Shown in pieces: positions 27,155-36,630 of a stretch of DNA of 64,000 nucleotides (within the stretch, counting starts at the first letter, position 1; every line of letters starts with the position of its first letter). The DNA is taken from the NCBI RefSeq assembly GCF_003585925.1, contig NZ_NRJH01000012.1, positions 1-64,000 of the forward strand. Reading direction: 5' to 3'. The stretch is from Psittacicella melopsittaci (GTDB taxonomy: Bacteria > Pseudomonadota > Gammaproteobacteria > Enterobacterales > Psittacicellaceae). The notes below the pieces were generated by a model that worked only from the letters and a program-made list of their open reading frames with translations, was not told the origin of the DNA and did not search any database. A program made the translations under genes and the position numbers.

Positions 27155-30100
27155 ATGAAAATTACGGAATCTCAATTTGAAAGTAACATTATAGAAACTT
27201 TAACTAGTTTACAGCCTCGTGCTTGGGAGTTTTTAAATAATAAGCTAAATAAAAAAAGCACTTATTTAACTGAAAATGATTTAAAAGAAAATCTTAAAGA
27301 AATCATTGAAAGAAACAACCGTACTATATTAATTAAATCTGGCTCGGCAGAACTTAAGGAACAAGAATTCAGAGAAATTCTTAATGAAATTGAGGAATCT
27401 ATCTACAACAAAGAAAATTCTAAAGGATTTGTGCCATTTAATGCAGCAGTATTTTTACAAAGTAGTGGTAGAGCTACCGAAGTCAAAATTACCCGTAAAG
27501 GTGACGACGAAAATAAAAAAACGCCTTTAGTTCTATTTTCTCCAGAAGAGAAAAAACCTAATGGGTACAGAGACTACGAACCTACTTATCAAATTGCTCA
27601 ACAAGTTCAAATTGGTAACTACCGTGCGGATTTAATGTTACTAATTGATGGCCTCCCAGTAGTTCTCTTTGAGAATAAAAGAGAAGATGTAGATATTAAT
27701 AGAGCTTATAATCAAGTTAAGACTTATCTTAAGGAAATCGATAATAAACATCTAACCATTTTCTCTACAATTCAAGTATGCGTAGTAGCTAAAGAAAATT
27801 GGTTAAGATACTTTGCTCGTCCAAATAAAAACGATAAGATTGACAAAAATTATTGTTATCAATGGACTGAAAGAAGTAAAGATATCAAAAACCTCGGCGA
27901 GCACCAATTACAAAGAATAGATCTATATAGTCAAAAGGAAATTCCAGCTTCATTTGAGACTCCAGTAACTGACGTAACTTTAGTGCTAGAGAGACTATTT
28001 ACTCCTCTAAATGTACGTAATATGGTGACTAACCATATTATTGCTGAAAAAGGTATCAAGCCTAGAATTATGCTCATGCGTAAGTACCAAGCTAAGGCAG
28101 TAGATGAGTGCATTTCTCGGATTAACAAAATGCTAACCCATCTTGACGATGATGGACACTTTACGCAAGTTGATAACGATATTAATCCAACTCTACAAAA
28201 AACTAAAACGGTAGTTAACCGCTTAGGTTATGTATGGCATACAACGGGAGCGGGGAAAACCGTAACTAGTTTTAAAATCGCTAACCTTATTGCTCGCAGT
28301 GAAAATAAAATCCAAAAAGTAGTTTTTCTTGTCGATCGTATTGACTTGAGAAAACAAACTCATAATAACTTCAGTCGCTTTTTAACGTCGTCTGAAAACA
28401 GCCTTATAGTTATAGATAATTCAATAGGAAGTGGCAGTGAAAGTGACAGTGAAAACACCAGTGAAAACACCAGTGAAAGTGGTAGTAAAAGTAGCAGTAA
28501 AGGTGGCAGTAAAAGTGGCAGTATAAAACTTGGGGAAGCTCTCGCAGACGACGAAAAAAATAATATTATTATTACTACTATTCAAACTTTACATAAGTTC
28601 CTTACTAGCTCTAACCCTAAGTATAAAGAGTTAATCGATAATGCGTCTGAAAAAAATATTCTGTTTATTGTTGATGAAGCCCATCGTTCGACAAGCGGTG
28701 ACTCTTTAAAAGAGATTCGTAATATTCTAAAATACACCGCATGGATTGGTTTTACAGGTACTCCGAATCTCGATGACTATAAACAGGAAAATCAAGGAAA
28801 ACATAAAAACACCGAGGCTATATTTGGTAACTTAATACACTCATATACCATTTTACAAGCTATTTATGATAGGAATGTGCTTGGTTTTGATGTGCATTTT
28901 ACCCAAATAGAAGACATTAAACAGGTTTTTGATCCAGAAAAAAATACTGACTTTGCTAACTTTGCGGTAAAAGAAAAATTTTCTTTTAAGCCGTATGAAA
29001 ATGAAAGTCCAGATGATTATACTAAGCGCTATAACGAATTTACGGACAAATACCTTAACTCAAAACTCAAAGAAGAACAAAGTCAAATTGCCAAAAACTA
29101 TATAAAAAGCATAGTTGCCTTTACGCTTAAAAACTGGAAGCTCTTTTCTAAAGAGCGTAAATTCAGTAGTATGTTAACCACCTCTTCCATTAACATGGCT
29201 TATCACATTTTCTGTGAGTTTAGAGATCAACTTGCACAAATGAGTGAGGCAGAGAAAAAAGCTCTCTTTGTTGACAACCTGAAGTTTACGGCTATTTTTA
29301 GTAACACGGTTGATTATAAAGGCGATGGCGATGACAAAGCCTACTTAAAAGAAATCAGAGAACACTACCATAATACTCTTGGCTTCAATGAGAACTTCCA
29401 TGAAAGTGATGCTATGGAACGTATCAAGCGCGTTAATCGTAAAGAAAAAGAGGATCCTAAAGAATATTTAGACTTAATTATTGTTGTTGACAAGCTTTTA
29501 ACCGGGTTTGATGCACCAAAACTACATACTTTAATTGTTGATCGTGTCTTAAGTGGAGCAAAACTAATTCAAGCTTATTCAAGAACTAATCGTCTTTATA
29601 AGAGGATCAAACCTTTTGGTAAGATCATTAATTTACGTGCACCACAACGTAATAAAGAAGAGTTCTTAGCAGCTATGAAAACCTACTCGGGACTAAGTAA
29701 AGGAGATAAGTTTGATACTAAGGTTATCATGCCTGATCGAAAAAACCTGCGTAAAATAATTACTAAAAGGAAGATAGATTTAGTAAGAATTTTTAAAAAA
29801 CATTTCAATTCTGAATCTCCGATTAATCTCAGTCACATTAGTAAATATGGTTTATCAAGACTCGAAATTCCAGATATAACTTCAATAGAAGAAGATGCTG
29901 ACACATATAAGCACTTAAAAAGTGTGAACCGTATTCTGCAAGGCATTATTAAATTAACTCTGCAAGCTAAAGATAGTCCTTTAGAATATAATGCCAAGGG
30001 TAAACTTATTTCTGGTTATGATGAAAATGACCCTGATTCATTTTATAAACGTCTAGGTCTTAAGGATAAAGACACCTACCAAAAAGGTTATACGAAAGTT

Positions 30101-30865
30101 CATTCTATCATTAAACAGCAAATAGCTAACTATCGGGCAAGTCAAAAGTCAGAAAATCCTAATTCATCCTTTCTCGAAGAAGAGTTAGAAGTAGATCAAA
30201 TTGGCGAAGCTCTTTACCAATTAAATATTCTTGAAGAAGAAAACCTTCGCGTTACTAAACAAAAAGTTATAGAGTTTATCCATCAGTTTATTGATGTTGG
30301 CTTAGCTACCACCCCAACGCGCGAAGCCTTTATTAAAACAACTCTAAAAACTTTAGAAACTCTAAAAACTATGGATTACTACACGGTAACGCCTCACTTT
30401 AGAGTTGCCCTTGCGTGTATTGAAAATGGACTCAATGATTTATTTAACAGTAATAAAAATTTTGATGTTGAAGAACTGGAGAATCACTTCAAAGAGTTCT
30501 TCAAGAACACGCAAAGCATAATCGAAGGCAATAGAAGCGTAGATTCCATCAAGAGTATAGTTTTCGATTTTCAGTTTGATGCCCTTATTGACAAAGTGAA
30601 AAGTGATCCTACTACATATTCGTTTATCAACTTTGATGAACAAACTATAGAGGTAATTGAAAAGTTTAAAGAAACTATAGTTTATAATCTCAACAATCCT
30701 AATAGTGATGTAAAATTTTTCAGCAATCAAATTAAACATTTTACTGATGAAATTAACACAAGTAGACGTTCATTTGCAATATATAGCGAATCAGATCCTG
30801 AAAAAATCTTTGAAAACGATTTAGAAAGAATCATTAATGAAGCTTATCGAATTCCAACCTCTTAA
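27155..30865 (+). CDS. Type I restriction enzyme R subunit-like protein, copy 2
   Basis: This paralogue aligns with copy 1 over its whole length, with long identical stretches in the motor and more divergence at residues 860-1000. Nuclease residues (RADLMLLIDG, LFENKRE), WHTTGAGKT, DEAHRST, GFTGTPN and AYSRTNRL are all kept. It differs by a Ser/Gly/Glu/Lys low-complexity insertion (about residues 425-455, after NSIGSGS) between the Walker A and DEAH motifs, which accounts for its greater length (1236). The start has a good AGGAGC site. Retention of all motifs in both copies argues against decay. Same context note: no HsdM or HsdS nearby. Confidence 0.92.
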   Translation: MKITESQFESNIIETLTSLQPRAWEFLNNKLNKKSTYLTENDLKENLKEIIERNNRTILIKSGSAELKEQEFREILNEIEESIYNKENSKGFVPFNAAVFLQSSGRATEVKITRKGDDENKKTPLVLFSPEEKKPNGYRDYEPTYQIAQQVQIGNYRADLMLLIDGLPVVLFENKREDVDINRAYNQVKTYLKEIDNKHLTIFSTIQVCVVAKENWLRYFARPNKNDKIDKNYCYQWTERSKDIKNLGEHQLQRIDLYSQKEIPASFETPVTDVTLVLERLFTPLNVRNMVTNHIIAEKGIKPRIMLMRKYQAKAVDECISRINKMLTHLDDDGHFTQVDNDINPTLQKTKTVVNRLGYVWHTTGAGKTVTSFKIANLIARSENKIQKVVFLVDRIDLRKQTHNNFSRFLTSSENSLIVIDNSIGSGSESDSENTSENTSESGSKSSSKGGSKSGSIKLGEALADDEKNNIIITTIQTLHKFLTSSNPKYKELIDNASEKNILFIVDEAHRSTSGDSLKEIRNILKYTAWIGFTGTPNLDDYKQENQGKHKNTEAIFGNLIHSYTILQAIYDRNVLGFDVHFTQIEDIKQVFDPEKNTDFANFAVKEKFSFKPYENESPDDYTKRYNEFTDKYLNSKLKEEQSQIAKNYIKSIVAFTLKNWKLFSKERKFSSMLTTSSINMAYHIFCEFRDQLAQMSEAEKKALFVDNLKFTAIFSNTVDYKGDGDDKAYLKEIREHYHNTLGFNENFHESDAMERIKRVNRKEKEDPKEYLDLIIVVDKLLTGFDAPKLHTLIVDRVLSGAKLIQAYSRTNRLYKRIKPFGKIINLRAPQRNKEEFLAAMKTYSGLSKGDKFDTKVIMPDRKNLRKIITKRKIDLVRIFKKHFNSESPINLSHISKYGLSRLEIPDITSIEEDADTYKHLKSVNRILQGIIKLTLQAKDSPLEYNAKGKLISGYDENDPDSFYKRLGLKDKDTYQKGYTKVHSIIKQQIANYRASQKSENPNSSFLEEELEVDQIGEALYQLNILEEENLRVTKQKVIEFIHQFIDVGLATTPTREAFIKTTLKTLETLKTMDYYTVTPHFRVALACIENGLNDLFNSNKNFDVEELENHFKEFFKNTQSIIEGNRSVDSIKSIVFDFQFDALIDKVKSDPTTYSFINFDEQTIEVIEKFKETIVYNLNNPNSDVKFFSNQIKHFTDEINTSRRSFAIYSESDPEKIFENDLERIINEAYRIPTS
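28430..28525 (+). repeat. Ser-rich short repeats inserted in second hsdR copy
   Basis: Repeats of AGTGGCAGTGAAAGT and AACACCAGTGAA type, all in multiples of three, absent from copy 1 where GGAAGTGGTAGTAGAACC stands at the same point. Confidence 0.8.
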
Positions 30866-30887
30866 AGAATGTTTTTAGGATAAAAAT

Positions 30888-30930
30888 AAAATTCCACCTA
30901 ATTGCCCAACAATTAGGTGGAATTTTTTTA
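30888..30930 (+). terminator. Terminator of second hsdR copy
   Basis: AAATTCCACCTAATTG / CAATTAGGTGGAATTT with a five-base loop, then TTTTTA. Confidence 0.9.
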
Positions 30931-30949
30931 TTCTACTTAATCAGTTCTT

Positions 30950-31060
30950 TAAATAACTTTTATCTTCTGCCTCTACCCTTAAATACTTTTTGCTGAACTT
31001 AAATATTTTTTACTATTATTTACCAGCCTTCTATATCTGTCCTTAAATACTTTTACCTCT
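30950..31060. repeat. Short direct repeats CTTAAATACTTTT
   Basis: About four copies of (C)CTTAAATACTTTT or close variants between the convergent hsdR and ecfT terminators. No gene seen. Confidence 0.55.
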
Positions 31061-31083
31061 CCTTTAATTACAAGCATAAAAAA

Positions 31084-31117
31084 AGACTATTACACTTTTA
31101 ACAAAGTGTAGTAGTCT
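31084..31117 (-). terminator. Terminator of the ECF transporter operon
   Basis: Minus-strand AGACTA-TACACTTT / AAAGTGTA-TAGTCT with loop GTTA and a following TTTTTTT. Confidence 0.9.
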
Positions 31118-31129
31118 CCGTGAGGTTTG

Positions 31130-31960
31130 CTAAACAAATGGATTATAAAAACGTCCTTGATTAAGTTCCCAGCAAACAAAAACTGTAGCTAGAATTAATA
31201 AAGCAAGAACTATTACTAGATAATCGGTTACTTGCATTTTTCTTTGACTAATCCAAGTACGGCGTTTATTTTGCCCAAATCGGCGTAATTCCATTGCTTG
31301 GTTTATCGAGTCTATATTATTAAAGGAGTTAAGTAACAGAGGCATTACCTGTGCTACTATCGCTTTTACTCTTTGCCAGAAAGGTGCTTTACGCGATAAG
31401 TCTAAGCCACGAGCTTGTTGCGATTTACTGATTGCCTGATATTGAGCTTGCACATCAGGAATATAACGTAAGGTTAAAGCTACAGCATAGCTCAGACGAT
31501 AACTTAAGCCGATTTGATTTAAACTCGAAGCAAACTGACTTGGGTTAGTAGTCATTAAAAAGGCAATAGCTAGAGGTACTGTACATATGTACTTGAGCAC
31601 CATGTTAGCTAAAAAGAAAAACTCTTCGTAGGTAAACTGAAAATATCCCCAACCCGCAAATATCGGGTTATAGGTACCATACAGAGAGTTGCCATGCGTA
31701 GGATCAAAAACATACACCATGACAAGGTTTAATACCGAGAAAAAGAGAATAAATTTCACGACAAAGCTTATTTCAACATAGCGTATTTTAGAGAGCTTGA
31801 GAATAAGCAATGAACTTACGGAAATAAAGATTAATAATCTTGTATCGTAAGTTAACATCGAAGCAGTTACCACGATAATAAAATATAAGAGCTTAGCCGT
31901 AGAATGCAGGCGATGAACTAGCGAATTTTTAGGAATAAACCCCATTACATTGTTACTCAT
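31130..31960 (-). CDS. ECF transporter T component
   Basis: EcfT is the membrane coupling subunit of energy-coupling-factor importers. The protein has about five to six hydrophobic segments and the two Ala-Arg-Gly style coupling motifs: SQQARGLDLS and AMELRRFGQ, which contact the ATPases. The start is placed at the ATG of MSNNVMGF, which has GGAGAG about eight bases upstream; an in-frame start eight codons earlier is weaker. It overlaps the end of the ATPase gene by eight bases. Length 276 is typical. Last gene of the operon. Confidence 0.88.
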   Translation of the reverse strand: MSNNVMGFIPKNSLVHRLHSTAKLLYFIIVVTASMLTYDTRLLIFISVSSLLILKLSKIRYVEISFVVKFILFFSVLNLVMVYVFDPTHGNSLYGTYNPIFAGWGYFQFTYEEFFFLANMVLKYICTVPLAIAFLMTTNPSQFASSLNQIGLSYRLSYAVALTLRYIPDVQAQYQAISKSQQARGLDLSRKAPFWQRVKAIVAQVMPLLLNSFNNIDSINQAMELRRFGQNKRRTWISQRKMQVTDYLVIVLALLILATVFVCWELNQGRFYNPFV

Positions 31961-33665
31961 GATGCACTCTCCGATCGTAAGCAATAAATTTTTCCGTAAA
32001 GACTACAGGATTAGCCAAGCCCATACGTTGGGCTAAGACAAATAAGCTAGTTTCTTTTAAGGCAGCTTGTTTTACTAAACTTGGGTTAGTTAAAACTTTT
32101 ACTGGCGTTGTATCAGAAACTATTTGTCCATTTACCATTACTATTGCACGGTGGGTATACTCGAGCATTAGATGCATGTCATGGGTCACCATAATAATAG
32201 TTACGCCAAGGCGGTTAATTTGTCTTAAAAACTCCATGAGCTCGGTATAGTGTTTATAATCTTGTCCTGCCGTAGGTTCATCTAAAATAATTACCTTAGG
32301 ATCTAAGACTAAAATCGAAGCTATGGTTAAACGTTTTTTCTGGCCATAAGAAAGGGCGGATACGGGCCAGTTACGCATGGCATACAGACCACAAGTGCGC
32401 AGAACTTGATGAACGCGTGTTTCTACTTCTTTTTCTGGTACCTTACGAAAACGTAAGCCTAGAGCTACTTCATCGTAAATTTTTACTTGGGTAATCATTT
32501 GGTTAGGGTTTTGCATAACATAACCCACATGGTCGGCAATTTCTTTAATGCTCCAGGCTTGCATATTTTGCCCTTCCCAGCTTAGTTGCCCCTTGCTTGT
32601 CCGCTCAAAACCACAAATGATTTTTGCTAAAGTAGACTTCCCTGCTCCGTTTTTCCCCACCAGAGAAATCATTTCCCCTTTGCCTATTTCAAGATTTATA
32701 TTTTTTAAAATCGTTGGCGTATCTTCACTATAAGCAAATGAAACCTTTTCTAGTTTAATCAGACTTTGGGCTTTTACTTGTGGCACTACTGCAGGTTGAC
32801 TTGCTTGCCATTGGGCAAGTTTAGTTGCTATCTCAGCACCTGCTAAAGTATCTATCGACGCAATATTTTCTACTTGATCGAGGTCTACGCCAGCATAGCG
32901 TAAAGCCGTTACCCATAGAGGTTCACGTATGCCCAGCTCGGCTAGAGTGTTACTTTTGAGTAAAGCCTCTGGAGTTGTATCGGCTGCTATTTGCCCATGA
33001 CTAAACACAATAATGCGGTCAACATTGGCAATTAACACATCTTCGAGACGGTGTTCAATAATTACAACTGTAGCTTGCGTTTGGGCTTGAATTTGAGCAA
33101 TTAACTTAGTTGAATCTTGCCCTGAAGCTGGGTCAAGGTTTGCCAGTGGCTCATCAAAAAGTAAAATTGGCGTTTCATCAACAAGCACGCCTGCAAGGGA
33201 TACACGTTGCTTTTGTCCCCCTGAAAGATCATGAGGAGATTTTTCTAAAAGTTCTTCTACGCCTACGGCTTTTGCCCATTTTTGTACTTGTTCTTGCATT
33301 TGCTCACGTGGGACACAAGAGTTTTCTAAGGCAAAGGCTATATCTTCTTCAACGGTAAGACCAACAAATTGATGGTCAGTATCTTGTAATACTGTACCTA
33401 TAGAATTACTTAACTCAAAAAGCGAAGAGTTTTTTGTAACTACACCATTTACGGTTAATTCACCAGTTATTTTTCCTGGAAAGGCGTGAGGGATAAGTCC
33501 ATTAATACAGTTACCAAGTGTACTTTTACCTGAACCTGAAGGTCCAAGAATTAATACTTTTTCCCCTGGATAAATATCGAGATTTATATCTTTTAACGTT
33601 GGCTCGGCTTGAGCATCATATTTAAAGTTAAAATTTTTAAATGAAATAATCGGTTGTTTGTCCAT
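31953..33665 (-). CDS. ECF transporter, two fused ATPase domains
   Basis: A single 570-residue chain carries two complete ABC ATPase domains, equivalent to EcfA and EcfA'. Domain 1: Walker A GPSGSGKST (41-49), signature LSGGQKQR, Walker B LLFDEPLA. Domain 2 begins near residue 300: Walker A GKNGAGKST, signature LSYGQKKR, Walker B IILDEPTAG. Fused ECF ATPases of this type are known next to UPF0397-type S components. A 12-bp hairpin (33676-33701) sits just before its start and no ribosome site is evident, so translation may be adjusted there. It powers the importer formed with EcfT and the S component. Confidence 0.92.
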   Translation of the reverse strand: MDKQPIISFKNFNFKYDAQAEPTLKDINLDIYPGEKVLILGPSGSGKSTLGNCINGLIPHAFPGKITGELTVNGVVTKNSSLFELSNSIGTVLQDTDHQFVGLTVEEDIAFALENSCVPREQMQEQVQKWAKAVGVEELLEKSPHDLSGGQKQRVSLAGVLVDETPILLFDEPLANLDPASGQDSTKLIAQIQAQTQATVVIIEHRLEDVLIANVDRIIVFSHGQIAADTTPEALLKSNTLAELGIREPLWVTALRYAGVDLDQVENIASIDTLAGAEIATKLAQWQASQPAVVPQVKAQSLIKLEKVSFAYSEDTPTILKNINLEIGKGEMISLVGKNGAGKSTLAKIICGFERTSKGQLSWEGQNMQAWSIKEIADHVGYVMQNPNQMITQVKIYDEVALGLRFRKVPEKEVETRVHQVLRTCGLYAMRNWPVSALSYGQKKRLTIASILVLDPKVIILDEPTAGQDYKHYTELMEFLRQINRLGVTIIMVTHDMHLMLEYTHRAIVMVNGQIVSDTTPVKVLTNPSLVKQAALKETSLFVLAQRMGLANPVVFTEKFIAYDRRVHHE

Positions 33666-33675
33666 AGCGAAGGTT

Positions 33676-33701
33676 AAAGCAAGTACAGATGTACTTGCTT
33701 T
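33676..33701 (-). promoter_or_regulatory. Intra-operon hairpin before the ATPase gene
   Basis: AAAGCAAGTACA / TGTACTTGCTTT with a two-base centre, between the S-component stop and the ATPase ATG. On the minus strand it is followed by AACC, not a T-run, so it is more likely an mRNA-processing or stability element than a terminator. Confidence 0.6.
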
Positions 33702-33713
33702 ATCTCATGTTTT

Positions 33714-34277
33714 TTATTTTTCTAATTCTAAAGCACCTGATTTAGTACGAGTTCTAGCGTAAACTGCTAATAAAACTGTACCAATAATCCCTACTGATAG
33801 TGCATTACCAATAGCTGCTACTATACCTTGAAGGTATACTTTGTTAGTTGGTTCAGCGTAAACTGCCGTATCTATGGAAGGAGCTACTACTCCCCAAAGT
33901 ATTAAATTGGCAATGACTTGGATAACATTAAAGATAATAGCTTGTTTTACTGTAAAGTAACCTGCTAAGAGTTTTTTACCATCAACTGCATAACCTAAAA
34001 CTACACCAAGTAGAGCTGAACAACTAATCCAGCTAAACCAAGCTGTACCATATTGGGTAACGTCATTTAAGAAATGCCCAATAAACGCTGCTACACCAGC
34101 AGCAAATGGACCAAAAATACCTGCAAATAAAGCTAAAAAGCCATATGCCGTTTGTAGTTTAGTATTTGGTACTGGAGTTGGTAACATCACAAAACGCATT
34201 AAAATTAAAATTATTGCCGCCCCAATTCCTATTGCCACAACCGTTTTTACCGGATTACGTTTAGTTGCTGTCGCCAT
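33714..34277 (-). CDS. ECF transporter S component (UPF0397-like)
   Basis: A 187-residue protein with about five membrane segments. The opening VKTVVAIGIGAAIILILMRF, then VPNTKLQTAYGFLALFAGIFG and GHFLNDVTQYG, match the UPF0397 family of substrate-binding ECF subunits. The start has AAGGAG nine bases upstream. It lies between the SAM hydroxide adenosyltransferase and the ATPase gene. The substrate cannot be read from the sequence; the neighbour suggests a SAM-derived or nucleoside-type compound (inference). Confidence 0.87.
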   Translation of the reverse strand: MATATKRNPVKTVVAIGIGAAIILILMRFVMLPTPVPNTKLQTAYGFLALFAGIFGPFAAGVAAFIGHFLNDVTQYGTAWFSWISCSALLGVVLGYAVDGKKLLAGYFTVKQAIIFNVIQVIANLILWGVVAPSIDTAVYAEPTNKVYLQGIVAAIGNALSVGIIGTVLLAVYARTRTKSGALELEK

Positions 34278-34311
34278 GAAAATAACTCCTTACAAAAAAT
34301 TATAACATTTA

Positions 34312-35169
34312 CTATGCTTGCGCAATCTGAGATTTACGAATCTCAATACTCCACTCAACCCCTGTACCTATATGGTATAACCGGCTAAATGAATCCTGGT
34401 TAACTGCCACTCCCACGTTCAGAAGTGAGTTAATATAAACTAGAGGTTCGCCAATGTTTACATCTGAGAAAACCTTAGCAAACTTCATTACGTTTTGGTA
34501 AACCTTAATGCCATTATGGTAAATAGAAACTACTACATCTTCACCACTTTTAACTTCGAGTTCACGTAATAGGCCTAAGGGAATATTGGTCCATAAGCTC
34601 CCAAAACGTATATCTAAAATATCGATAATACCACGTGCAATGCCGTCTTCTACGCGAGCATCTACAATAGGTATACATGTAACCTTGTCAAGCGGAACAA
34701 CCGTTCCTAAGTCTTCAAATGACACTAAGCCAGCTGCTAAACGAGCTCCATTAAAAGCATATACATCACGACCATGAAACGTATGACTTTCTCCCGAATG
34801 CGGTAAACGAGAAACTAATTCATCAATTTGGCGCACTTCTTCTAAGCCAATGTAGTGAGCTAAGTGACTTAAAGTACCATTATCTGGGGTAATTACAATT
34901 TGTCCATTTTTTGTTTTAGCCACAAAACTACGGCGCGTCGAGCCTACACCAGGGTCAACTACAGAAACAAAAACTGTGCCTTTTGGCCAATAAGGAACTG
35001 TTTGTAATAAACGATAAGAAGCAGCCCAAATATCATAGGGAGGAATATCGTGAGTTAAATCATGCACGCGTAATTCAGGATCTACTTGAGCAGCTACACC
35101 ATACATTGCACTAACTGCACCGTCACCTAAACCAAAGTCTGTTTGTAATACTAATGCGTGTTTTGTCAT
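34312..35169 (-). CDS. SAM hydroxide adenosyltransferase (DUF62 family)
   Basis: Members of this family split S-adenosylmethionine to adenosine and methionine by activating water. The start LQTDFGLGDGAVSAMYG, HDIPPYDIWAASYRL, VVDPGVGSTRR, ITPDNGTLSHL and FHGRDVY are family motifs; Asp and His in these form the active site. Length 285 is typical. The ribosome site AAGGA lies nine to ten bases before the ATG. First gene of the operon with the ECF importer; this pairing is known from other bacteria. The 5' end of the transcript may fold (AGGTAG / CTACCT at 35231-35262). Confidence 0.93.
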   Translation of the reverse strand: MTKHALVLQTDFGLGDGAVSAMYGVAAQVDPELRVHDLTHDIPPYDIWAASYRLLQTVPYWPKGTVFVSVVDPGVGSTRRSFVAKTKNGQIVITPDNGTLSHLAHYIGLEEVRQIDELVSRLPHSGESHTFHGRDVYAFNGARLAAGLVSFEDLGTVVPLDKVTCIPIVDARVEDGIARGIIDILDIRFGSLWTNIPLGLLRELEVKSGEDVVVSIYHNGIKVYQNVMKFAKVFSDVNIGEPLVYINSLLNVGVAVNQDSFSRLYHIGTGVEWSIEIRKSQIAQA

Positions 35170-35446
35170 TTGATTTTTTCCTTAACTTTTCTATGTAATT
35201 GTCTTAAAAATTTTATTTTTGCCAAAATTTAGGTAGACTAACCCCAAGTAGTGGGACTACCTCTAGATATAACAAAATAAAATGTGGTCTTGAGAGATTT
35301 TCTCTAAGTTAATTTAGATTTTAGGTACAGTTTGTTTAGGGATAAAACCTACCTAAAAAAGTAGAAACATACTAAGGGAGTTTGCCTAGCCGGCAAAAGA
35401 TAAAATTTGGATTTTATATAAGATAAGAATTTATCGTTAAATTTTT

Positions 35447-35474
35447 AAGTCAGCTTTGTCGACAAAGCTAACTT
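35447..35474. repeat. Perfect palindrome AGCTTTGTCGACAAAGCT with extended arms
   Basis: The 18-bp palindrome is at 35452-35469; the flanks TAAGT and ACTTA extend it. A second partial palindrome, CAAGCTCAAGCTTG, follows at 35477-35490. No T-run, so a protein site or cruciform rather than a terminator. Confidence 0.7.
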
Positions 35475-36019
35475 AACAAGCTCAAGCTTGCTAGTGCTTT
35501 GTTAAACTTTACATTCGCTCATTAACAAAAACTAGTTTTTTCATTTGATACTCTTTTATAACGAAAATTTATTTGGAAGATTAAAGAATGTAAATAGCCA
35601 AGCAAAAGAAGTGAAGGGTGCTTAACTATTGTAATAAATTTAGTCTAGCAAATTTCTTTTCGAAATAAAAGTATAAAATATAAAAAAAATTTAACTTTTT
35701 TCTTAAAAGCTTGTTATTTAAGCTTTTTATAGCAAAGGAAAGACATTTGATTTGATTTTTTATAAGGCATTTTTTATGCCTAAAGTATAGCAAATTTTTT
35801 TCATTACGGGGCAATTTTCTTGCCTTTATTTTCTTCTCAGGCAAGTTTGTAATTTTAGAGCTATCTCTCGGAGAGAGGCATTGTAACTAGGGAGCGAGAA
35901 GGGAGTTTTAGTGCTTTAATAATTCACTTAAGAGCTTTTATATCTTGCTTATTTACTTATCTGCTTATTCGCTTATTTTGTGAACACGAGTCTTTGTGGT
36001 GAGAGAAGAATAAAAAAGA

Positions 36020-36330
36020 AACAATTTTTGCTTTAAGAGAGGAGAGGGCACTCGGCTTGCTGTAAGAGATAAAAGGAGCACTATTTGCTGTGATAGAGGA
36101 GAGGGGAACTCTCTTGGCTTTAATAGAAGAAATGTGAACTCTCTTTGTTTTGATAGGGCAAAAGTGTTGGGGGATCTTGCTTTAATAAGGAAGAGGGGAT
36201 CTCTTTGCTTTATAGAAGAAAGGCTACTGCTATTACTGTTAGAGAAGAGAAGGAAGAGAAGAGAACACTAGCTTCTGTGAGATAAGAAAGGAGACATTAT
36301 TTACTGTAAGAAAAAAGAAAAATATAACTC
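36020..36330 (+). repeat. Purine-rich imperfect tandem repeats
   Basis: Degenerate units of TTGCTGTGATAGAGGAGAGG type, each with a GAACTCTCTTTG-like piece, recur about seven times. No open frame of note. Confidence 0.6.
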
Positions 36331-36630
36331 ATTGCCTTAATAAGAAGCAGTCTCTTCTTTTGCTTAAATATTATTTAGCTACTCAGAGAAAAATTTATTT
36401 TTGCTCTTAACTTTGTTTTTTTTAGTTTGAGAACTCACTTTTTCTTTTTGCCTGCCTTAATTTCTCCCCTAATTTACGGAAAAACTCCAACTTCCTTGCC
36501 TAAGTGGCTAAAAGTACCTAATTTGCTCTTAAACTCAAGAACTTAGCACCTTAACAAAGGCAAGTAAGAATTGTTCTTCTTAATTTCCTTACTTAAAGTA
36601 AGTAAATTGGCTTTATTTCACTTTTTGCTC

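Noticed and set aside
22986-30865. The two HsdR genes as one frameshifted or split gene
   Set aside because: Each has a full set of nuclease and motor motifs, its own start signals and its own terminator; they are paralogues.
35626-35844. 72-codon Lys-rich frame on the minus strand
   Set aside because: No ribosome site, AT-driven composition (Lys, Asn, Leu, Phe), and hairpins inside it fit non-coding DNA better.
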